From: Isochrysis galbana
Lineage: Eukaryota > Haptophyta > Isochrysidales > Isochrysidaceae
Length of the DNA stretch: 64,000 nucleotides
Reading direction: 5' to 3'
NCBI GenBank assembly: GCA_018136815.1
Contig: CM030939.1
Span: 1 to 64,000 of the forward strand
Of the stretch, positions 53,016 to 61,540 are shown one piece after another. A model generated the notes under the pieces. It was not told the origin of the DNA and made no database searches. It saw only the letters and a list, made by a program, of their open reading frames with translations. Each line of letters begins with the position of its first letter. Position 1 is the first letter of the stretch. The position numbers and the translations under genes were made by a program.

Positions 53016-53400
53016 CCAACGTCATACGCATGGGGCGAGAGCAATCGATGAACATTTCGTCAACTTCAAATTTCCGTCTTCGAGGTAGGTGTTGTGCACG
53101 CGGTTGCGGACAGATTGTGCACGCGCTAGAACACTTAGAAGAACTCTCAGTGTGGGATCGAAAATGGGAGCTACGGATGAAAAGCAAAGAAAAACTCGTA
53201 CTATATAATGTATTATTAGTGCCCGGCCACTCACTCTTTTTAACCACTATTTTCCACCTCCCCTGGGCGTCCAAGGATTCCGCAGGGTCCCCCCTACCTG
53301 CCCCAGCAACCGTCTCCCCCCCCCCCCCCCCCCACGAATCCCCTCCCGCCCCACGAAAGGCAATGGCGTCGGTGAGTGACCCCCCTCCCTTCCCCCGCGC
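53016..53400. other. Intergenic with a C homopolymer
   Basis: Includes a run of about 17 C near 53317-53333. No gene. Confidence 0.6.
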
Positions 53401-54500
53401 GTGGCGGTCTATTTTCTATTTTGGGAGAATGACACGGTCGCCCACGGGAGGGAATCAAAGAAATGAATAAGGGGCACATCACTATAAGAAACGCGGAGCT
53501 TCCGCGAAGGGCAATCGCCTGCGATCGGCCGAAGAATGGCCTGGAGGTAGTGGGCATGGTGTGCCCACACCTCTCGCGAGCAGTGTGTGGGGCCACTGGT
53601 AGGGGGCACGCGGGGTCTTGAGGCTTGAGGGTGGCACGCACCCACACTGCCCCATCCTTGCGGCTTTGAATTGGTCGTGCGCGTCCTCATCGACGTAGAA
53701 AATCCAAGGACCTTTACGTCCCTTATCCATCCCATGTGGGGGGTAGCGTCCAAGCCTTCAAGCTTGGAGAGCAGGTATTTCATGAGGGTTGCAACATCCT
53801 CAGTCTTGATCTCTTTCTTTTCCTCAGCTAGCTGTGCTAGCTAGATGAAGAAGGGAGTGTCATCCGGCTCTTCCTCATCATCATGAGGGGGTGAGGCAAG
53901 TTGTGTGTTGTGGGTTTGTATTGGCTTCGGTTCCGATTGTGGATCCGCTTGCTTGCGCGAGGGCGGCGGTGGGTGTTGGGTGTTGGGTGGGCAGAAATGG
54001 GGCTTTCTGTGCTTCTTGTGAGTGAGTGCTTCCCTTTGGGTCCGGACGCCTCAGCGTACGACTTCTGTGCAAAGTTGTTGGAGGGGTGCGGAAGCCGTAA
54101 AGGCTCCAATGATTGATTGTTGAGTTGTTGAGTCAAGTGCCCGCCCCCGTGGGGTGCACTGAAGGTAGGAGTCGCGAGTCGCCTCCATGGGGGTGGCAAC
54201 GGGGCTGCCACCCACCATGGGGAGTCCTTGTTGTGGTGGCATGACGGCTGAGGCAGGCGGCAGGGCCAGAGGCTGGCTCTGTTGATCTGCTTGGAACAGG
54301 ACTCTGCTTGCTCCCTGCTTGTGTGGTTGCTGGGGAGATGAGGGCGGGAGGATCATGTCAACATCGCTGTCGGTCAGGGGGGCGGCCTGCGAGCGCTTTG
54401 GCTCCGGCGGCTTGGGGCGGCCCTGGTGGGGCGTCGTGGCGGCGGGGGGCTGGGAGGTGGGAGCGGTCTGCGCGCGCTCCATCGCTGAAACTATAACAAT
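53400..54500 (-). pseudogene. LINE ORF1-like element, 5' part
   Basis: It starts at ATG 54482 (MERAQTAPTS) just after the leader AACTATAACAATAGTTTTGA. It continues through a proline/glutamine-rich region (GRPKPPEPKRSQA), a possible nucleic-acid-binding motif KSYAEA, an acidic block ending PDDTPFF, then KYLLSKLEGLDATP and GPWIFYVDEDAHD. The SYAEA motif is common in LINE ORF1 proteins. At least three frame changes and a stop inside PFFI show it is dead. A second copy with the same start lies at 58195-58740, and the later blocks recur at 48205-48430. No RT follows in any copy. Confidence 0.7.
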
Positions 54501-55259
54501 AGTTTTGATTTGGGTGGGGAGAGAGACGAGGGGAAATCTTCCCCCGGTCCAACGACAAAAAATGTGGGCCTTCGGATTAACATGAGGTTTTTTCTCAACC
54601 CACTCTCCCCCCCACCTCTACTACCGGTAGCTGAGAGCGCCTACGGGGGGCCTAACAGCTAACATGTATTATGTAGTATTATTTTAGCTTATTATAACTC
54701 CCCTTCCTGAAGACAACACGGTAGACGGTAGTCTTTAAGACTACGCGTTTGCGCAACTATTAGGGGATTAGGGCTTGGAGAATGGTGACGCTGGTAGGTA
54801 AGGGAGGGGTAGCAAGTCGCAAGGAGCTTCACGCTTGCGTAAATTCATACCGTGCAAGTGGCGAGGATTTCATAAAGAATTTTTTTCACGCCTCGCTCCC
54901 GCACAATCTGTAGTCCTACACGCCAAACAAAATTCCAGGACACTTCGGCAGATGAACAAAACACGAGATGGAGACGAGTGGGAGAAAAGAAATGAGGGGC
55001 AACAAGCCAATCATTTGGCATGAGGGGTTGCAGTAAAGGAAAGGCGAGGCATTTGCGGCATGATCTTCTCATGCCATTTTCCATGGTGATAAAGCACTCG
55101 CCACGAACACCTCCGCCGGACTTCAGTGGCTCGCAATCGGTGCCGCAGTCAAATTGCCGAGGCATAGCCTAGTACTTCCTCAGGGCGGTCATCGGACTGC
55201 AAGATGCAGTTCAACCAATTCTTCTCAGAACCAGTCCAGAATTATTCCCCATAGCAGCA
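54501..55259. other. Intergenic, no feature recognised
   Basis: A weak match to the dispersed motif of 49118-49195 lies at 54790-54890 (GTAGGTAAGGGAGGGG, then GGCGAGGATTT and a T run). No coding region. Confidence 0.4.
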
Positions 55260-56978
55260 TCAATCATCGCAAATTGCGTTGGCAGCAGCCTGGATCGCAA
55301 CCACTGCTTGAGTCGTGGCGGCTAATTCCAAATCCATCGCTCTTACGAGCTCTGGATCCGCTTCGATAGGAGATTGGCAAGAGAAGTCAAACGGATCGCT
55401 AGGATCCCGTTGCAGCTCGCCCACCTTCGCCCCCCCCAACACACCAGTTGCCCCTTCGCGCGCCTCCGCGTTCTGCACAGCAGACTGTATCGCACCTACT
55501 GCGATGGTAGTGGCGGAAACCTCCGCATCTATCACTTCGCTCATCACCCCATCAGACCACATGGCCTTGGCCTTCAGCGCCGCCACGGCATGAGACGTCG
55601 CTTCAAGCTCAGCTTCGAGCTCTTCCTTAAGCGCGTCCGCAACAGTACCGACGGTGGACTGGATCGCAGCCATCGCCTTTGCCGTCGCCTGCACTTCAGC
55701 GTCAATGGCCGCGACGAGCTCGGGATCTGCTGTCGCAACCGGTGTGGGCTCAGTCAAAACCTCGAGCGTCGATGATTTTTCGACATTGGGCTCGAAGCAT
55801 GGCTGTTCTGGCTGCTCCTCTGATTTCCAGTCTTGGGGCTGATTCACTTCGTCATGAAGCCCGCCTCCTCCCGTCTCATCGTCCGCGCCCATGTCGATGC
55901 CACGTACCTCGGCCTCTGAACGTGGCTCAATGTACTCCGGGGCTGGTGAACTATGTCCATCAGCTTCGCCACGATGCCCATCTCGTCTCTCATCCTTAAT
56001 GGGCGAGATGTCAGGCAACGGAGAGACAGACCCCGGCGACACGTGGGCTAGAAGCTCCATCTGGTATTGGCTCGTGCTACTACCAAGATTCGTTGCCAGC
56101 GAGGGCAGCTGACGCGGCACCCGCCGACGTGATGGTGAAGTTCCATATGGATTTGACATGTATGCAATCCCAGACGAGTGCAATAGATTGCTGTTGTCGA
56201 TTGTCCGGGGTTTCCTGTATATTTAGGTGCAAGCCTACGGTGAGTGCTGCTCCCGATAGACCTTGATTTGGGAGGGCTGCTTTAAGCGTCGGTCGTCTAC
56301 CACCGCTCGGGCAAGGCACACACACCTTGCCAGTCGACGTAAAGTCTCGAGTTCCTTCTTTCGCTTCTCCTCCCACTTGGCGAGGTCGTAGCTTGACTGA
56401 CTCGCCTGAGTGCGAGGACAGGGCATCGCTGTTGGGGGGAAGCGAGTGCGAGGGCTGGGCATCGCTCTGCGGGGGGGAGAGGGGGGGGGGGGGAGGGGAG
56501 GGGGAGGGGGGGGAGGCCAGGGCATTGCTTGAGGGGGGGTGTTCAAATGGCCTCGAGGCAGCAAAGGAGGGTTGGCTGTTCAAGCAGCGGCTGCTTGGGT
56601 CACCTGAATGCGCCTCACGATGCCCATGTTCTCGCGGGTGATACGCTCGAGCTCCCTGCGGCGTGCGGTCGCGTTCAGCGAGCGTTGGTCGGGCTCTTCA
56701 CGGTAGAAGACACCCGAGTTTGAGCCACTTGTGCCAAGCTCAGTGATACGGCGCATCTTCTCCAGGAGGATAGCATTCTCGTATTCGATCTCGAAGCGGC
56801 GCTCCTGCTGTTGGAGATTGCGCTTGCCAAAGTTGCCGTTGGCGTGGACAGCCTTACGCGGAGTCCGGTTGTCGATGGAAGGCTTTACCTTGTGCAGACG
56901 TTCGAGGTGCTTGGCGTACCTGCTCGCTTCCGTGCGCTGCTGCACGTGGATCGACGCGATGAGGGGCTCCTTATTCAT
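55260..56978 (-). CDS. CFAP97 (Hemingway-like) domain protein, three exons
   Basis: Exons at 56978-56604, 56405-56326 and 56190-55260 join in frame through two GT-AG introns of 198 and 135 bases, giving 461 residues. Residues 1-125 form the CFAP97-type core: ENAILLEKMRRITELGT, then RSLNATARRRELERITREN and MGIVRRIQ. A short second exon continues the helix (YDLAKWEEKRKKELETLRRL). The family is linked to cilia and flagella in animals. The third exon is an acidic, proline-rich stretch, then four related segments of about 20 residues around IDAEVQATAKAMAAIQS, IDAEVSATTIAVGAIQS and MDLELAATTQAVVAIQA, ending ICDD. This helical repeat is new to me. The start is the first ATG and is supported by the core beginning soon after it. 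Confidence 0.82.
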
Positions 56979-57366
56979 GGTGGACTAAACGCACCCCAAC
57001 GAGAGGAGGAGGGTTGCAAGGGAAGAACTCGAGGTCGAGCAAGTGTGCCCAACCGCGGGAGAGTAGAAGAGGGAAAGCCGGTTGGGGGGAGAAAGCCGGT
57101 TGGGGGGGGAGAAAGCCGGTTGGGGGAGAGTGCGCAGCAGACGGGAGCGGCGCGGCGACGGCACAGCAAAAGTCTGTTACAGCCGCCCCCCGCGGACGAG
57201 GATCAGCTCCCCCCCCCCCCCCCCCCGCGCGCGCCCCCTCCCCGCACACTGCACACTCGCCAAAAATCTAACCCCCGCGTCGTCCGCCTCATCCTGCGCT
57301 CACGGCTTGGAACCGCATGCAGTAGCCACCGTGCCGCTTGATTTGGCCACTCCCCCATTTCTGTGT

Positions 57367-58194
57367 ATGGCTACTCCACTTTCCGCTACCACCACATTGA
57401 AGAGCGTGAAAGATCTGCAGGCCCACCTAGAAGCAGACCAGGAGCTTGTCGAGCTTGCCATCGAAATTGCGGATGAGGAAAGACAGCGGCTGGGAGGCAA
57501 CAACTTTGGTTCGCGTAACCTCGTCGATGTGTTTCCTCATGCACGCCGGTACTCGTGCTGGGCGGAGGACTGGTGTGCTGCGTCTCATGTGCACTCAAGC
57601 GACTCTGAAGAAACGAAGCAGCGCAAGAAGCGATATCTGCGATGTTGGGACGCGGCGAACATCAAACTCCCGAGGACATTTTCTCTGCTGCCACTTCCTT
57701 CGTGCAAACGGCGTATCGTGCAGTACGAGGGGACTGCACTGGCAACATTCATACTACAGTGGGTGTCGTCCTTTGCCGAAGAAGCTCGTGATTCTCTGTG
57801 CGCTCCGCACTCAGTGGCGACCTACAATTATGAGGATCTCACAGACGAGGTGGCTCATCTGCGAGGAGTGTATCGCGAGGGGCGCCGTCTGAAACAGTCG
57901 AGTAGCAACTCAATAGGTGTGCAGAAGGAGATATTGCAGTCTGAGTTGCATTCTCATCGCTGCACCGAAGCCGCGCTTTTTGACTTGCTGCTGAAGCGCT
58001 CCGCCTTCGGTGGCTCCAGTGAAAAGAACGGGTGGCGAAAGGGGTGGACTCCCATCCGCCTCTCAACAGATGGAGTCCGACTCGCGGTCACATTTGCATC
58101 TGGAGTCGCCAAAAAGGCACCCAATATCGATGCCCTATCGGCCGCCAACTACAAATGGGATGCTCCCGATCCGACTGTGGGTCGGCCCGCTTGC
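57367..58194 (+). CDS. Hypothetical protein truncated by a LINE-like insertion
   Basis: From ATG 57367 the frame reads KDLQAHLEADQELVELAIEI, DEERQRLGGNNFGSRNLVDV, WAEDWCAASHVHSSDSEETK, and later LTDEVAHLRGVYREGRRL and ALFDLLLKRSAFGG. The frame continues to about 58190 and is then replaced by the antisense of a LINE ORF1 fragment; the reading stays open to 58386 only by chance. I recognise no domain. It is divergent to CFAP97 (start 56978), about 390 bases away. The intact C-terminus is not visible beyond the insertion (58770 onward). Confidence 0.5.
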
Positions 58195-58770
58195 GCGACA
58201 GCTGTTGCGGTTGTTGTTGGGCTGGCTGCTTCAGAGCTTGTTGGGCTGGCTCCTTCAGTTTGCTCCCATGCGTGGCTTCAGCATACGACTTGGGCGCATG
58301 GGTTGTTGGTTGGTTGGTGGGAGCAAAGGCTCCAAGGATTGATTGTTGTGTCAAGTGCCCGCCCCCGAGGGGTGCACTGCTGGTAGGAGTTACCACCATG
58401 GGGGTGGCAGCAATGCTGCCACCCACCATGGGGAGTCCTTGATTGGGTGGCGAGACGGTGGAGCTGGGCGGCTGAGCCAGTTGCTGGCTCTGTTGCTCTG
58501 GAGGGAACAGGGCACGGCCTGTTCCCTGCTTCTGGGGCTGGTGAGGAGGCGAGGGTGGCGGAGCCATGTCGACGTCGGTATCCGGTGGGGCAGAGGCCTG
58601 CGAGCGCTTCGGCTCCGGCGGTTTGGGGCGGCCCCGTTGGGGCGTCGTGGCGGCGGGGGGCTGGGAGAGGGGAGCGGTCGGCGCGCGCTCCATCGCTAAA
58701 ACTATAACAATAGTTTTTGATATCGGCCTAGATAGCTAGATATCTAGATATCTGGCTATCTGCTTCGACG
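58195..58770 (-). pseudogene. LINE ORF1-like element, 5' part, second copy
   Basis: Starts at ATG 58693 (MERAPTAPLS) after the leader AACTATAACAATAGTTTTTG. It then matches the copy at 54482 through GRPKPPEPKRSQA, QGLPMVGG, LTQQSI and KSYAEA, and ends abruptly in a glutamine run at 58195. The 5' end is preserved and the 3' end is missing. The flank at 58735-58765 is a palindromic GATAGC...GCTATC stretch. Confidence 0.75.
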
Positions 58771-59455
58771 CCCTAGTGCATGGAGAGATGGAGAGGGAAG
58801 GTGAGGGAGAGGCATTCATCACGCAGGGCTCGGGCCGCGACGCCTTGTGGTGGGCCCGTGGCAGGTGCGGGGACGACGAGAAGCGGCATGGCAACGGTGG
58901 GGCAGCGGCGCGCCTTCCCCATTGGCTTGAGGTGCGGCGGAGTCCTCAATAGCGTCTCACTACGCTTATTTATTGGAACGGTCCCAATAGACATCTCCAC
59001 AGCGCGACTTGTTGAGAGGCGCTGTGGAGACCCTCTTGAGACCCTGTTGCGGCCGTGCAAAAACCCTCGAATGTCTAGGCCATTATGAATTATGAATCGA
59101 GCGCGTTAGACCTTAGACGCGTTAGCAGACCGGCCCTACTAACGACATTGCAAAGTGTTTTATCCATCAATCTACTATTCGTCATGCCATCGGTGCATTT
59201 TCCGCGCGTACCGACACACCACCCGTTGGCATCCAACAATCGCACGAATGACCAGCTCATGACCAGCTGTAGGGATGATCCGGCGCACCGCTCTCATGAA
59301 ACGCGATGGCCTGATCTGTTTGTCCCAAGCGCGCGACTCATTTGAAAGACTCCGCCATGAGGGCGCGTGGCTGCGCTCATAGAAAGGGGAGAGGTACAAG
59401 GCAGTTGCAAGTGTTCCGTCGAGAGAGAAGTGCTCGCCAAGCGTGCGCGTCGCGC
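58771..59455. other. Intergenic, with a hairpin at 58994-59030
   Basis: No gene. TCTCCACAGCGC (58994-59005) pairs perfectly with GCGCTGTGGAGA (59019-59030) around a 13-base loop. Confidence 0.6.
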
Positions 59456-60414
59456 CTACGCCTTGGAGAATCCAAGCCCGTTGGCCTCCGCGTAGCGCTC
59501 CATGAAGCGCATAAACCGATCCCACTCGTACTGCGAGCGCACATGCGAAAGAGTCAGCAGCATGCGGGCGAGGAGGGCAGCGAAAGGCGAGCATCCAACG
59601 GAAAGGTACGAGGTGTTGGGCGCAGACGGCGCACCTCTCCCTTCATCACCACTACTCCCTTGACGATTCGGGGCTTGCCATTGACAAATGTGGCAGTGAC
59701 CTCCGTGGTCTTGAGTGTGCCTTCCTCGTCCTTCAGGTACATGCCTGCACATCGCAGCGTAGCGGATGAGTGTTAGTAGGTGTGGGCCGCCGGCTGGCTC
59801 ACCAAGCTGCCATGCCGTGAATCGCCTCAACAAGTGCTGCGTCTGCAGCTTGCGCCATGTCTTGCAGAGGCGCCCTAGACTGCCCCTCTGACTTAGAGAC
59901 CGCCCAGCAATCCTCTCCCTGCCTTAGTCCTTTTGACCCCCCCCCCCCCCCCCCCGCGCGCCAATCCCCGCCTTGTCTGAGCACCGCTGATGTGGAGGCC
60001 GTCCTATCCCCTCCTTCCCCAATCCTCTCCCTTCTCAGTCCCTCTGATCCAGAGACCACTCTGCGCGCCCTCCTCTCAGCGTGGATGTGCGTAGGGGTTC
60101 ACACCGGTGGTCTCTCCGAGATCGGCTGATGCTGCCGAGAGGAAGCTGGGCGCGTCGAACGTGAATGTCGCCACGCCCGTGGATCCGTCTCTCGAGCGGG
60201 TGAGCTTAACGTCGGGCACGACCGGCTCGGGAACGCCAACCATGAACTCGATGTAGGCGGAGGGGGCGCTGATGGCGGGGGCGTCGTCGGCCATGCGCAA
60301 AGCTGAAACGCGCACCCTATTCGCGACCACCCTATGCAGCCCGGGCGTCAGCGCACCCGCCCCCGTGGCGAAGAGGACGAGGAGGAGAGGAGCGAGAGCG
60401 AGGCAGCGCGCCAT
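59456..60414 (-). CDS. psb28: Photosystem II assembly protein Psb28, nuclear, plastid-targeted, three exons
   Basis: Exons at 60414-60105, 59744-59635 and 59530-59456 join in frame (GT-AG introns of 360 and 104 bases) to 164 residues. The mature part shows Psb28 hallmarks: [56 protein letters not shown], and [20 protein letters not shown] with the terminal FSKA. It assists biogenesis of photosystem II at the thylakoid. Residues 1-20 ([20 protein letters not shown]) form a signal peptide, and a basic stretch to about residue 45 resembles the transit part, the bipartite layout of secondary plastids. The start is the ATG that gives this leader. Purine/pyrimidine microsatellites fill the upstream region. 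In many red-lineage algae psb28 is plastid-encoded, so a nuclear copy is informative. Confidence 0.95.
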
Positions 60415-60469
60415 CGCAGATCGCGCCGAGCAGAATACCGTGAGGGGGTAAAGCGGAAGGAGGAGGCAT

Positions 60470-60583
60470 TTGACCGCGAGAGAGGGGTTGGGGCGCAGGG
60501 GGGAGGGGGGGAAGGGAGGGAGGGAGAGAGGGAGAGAGGGAGAGAGGGAGAGGGAGAGAGGGAGAGGGAGATGAGAGGGAGAC

Positions 60584-60634
<51 letters not shown>

Positions 60635-60764
60635 ACGGGGGGGGAGAGGGGGCGGGGCGGGGGCGGGGGGGGGAGGGGGGGGAGGGCGTTTGAACGGCGC
60701 CCCCCGCCCCGCCCCGCGGCGGGTGTCGGCTCCCTCTCTCTCTCTCTCTCTCTCTCTGTCTGTC

Positions 60765-60817
<53 letters not shown>

Positions 60818-61014
60818 CCTCCCTCCCTCCCTCCCTCTCTCTCCCTCTGCCTAGAGATCTCCGTCGCTCCCCCTTCTCGCTCGCATGCTCTCTCTTCTCG
60901 CTTCTTCTGCGGATGCACTCCGCCACCCGCGCGCCGAGAGAGGAGAGAGGGAATATCCGAGCGAAAAAGAATAGGGTTAACAGTTCGGGAGAAGGGAGAG
61001 AGAGACAGAAGAAG

Positions 61015-61046
<32 letters not shown>

Positions 61047-61110
61047 GTGGGAGAGAAGGGGAGGGAGGGAGAGAGAGAGAGAGAGAAAGAGAGATCTCAT
61101 TTCTCCCTGC
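60470..61110. repeat. GA/CT microsatellites with inverted arms
   Basis: GA-rich runs on the + strand (about 60510-60635) face CT-rich runs (about 60735-60850), so the region could fold back. More GA runs lie at 61020-61095. G runs at 60640-60690 separate them. This is the 5' region of psb28. Confidence 0.9.
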
Positions 61111-61411
61111 GGCGGCGAAAGTCACTTCGTATGAGATGAGACGGCGGCAAAATTGCAGAAGAGTCGAGGCCCTGGAGGGAAGAGAACCCCACGGGTTTGA
61201 GATGCGATGGGGACCAAAGGTGTGACTGTCATTTTAGAAAATTACAGCCGGTTTCCATTGAATTGTGCCGCTTGAGTGTTCTTCCGCATCTCGCGCGCGC
61301 GCGAGGAGGAGGGGGATACACAGACTGAGAGAGAGAGAGAGAGGAAGAAGGAGAGAGAGGGAGAGGAACACAGAGAGAAAAGAAGAAGAGAGAGAGGGGG
61401 AGAGAGAGAAA

Positions 61412-61450
<39 letters not shown>

Positions 61451-61540
61451 TGAGAGAGAGAGGGGCGCGCCTGGGCTCCCCCCCCCTCCCCCCTCTCCTC
61501 TCCCTCTCTCCATAGGAAAGCAGAGGTCGCGCGCGGTGCG
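61111..61540. repeat. GA microsatellite and spacer upstream of the EF-hand gene
   Basis: GA-rich microsatellite at about 61325-61470. The remainder is unique sequence with no gene. The divergent promoters of psb28 and the EF-hand gene should lie in 60415-61540. Confidence 0.7.

Noticed and set aside
57082-58386. 434-residue reading as one intact protein
   Set aside because: The first 95 codons lie upstream in low-complexity DNA, and the last 65 are antisense of the inserted ORF1 fragment. Only 57367 to about 58190 is plausible.
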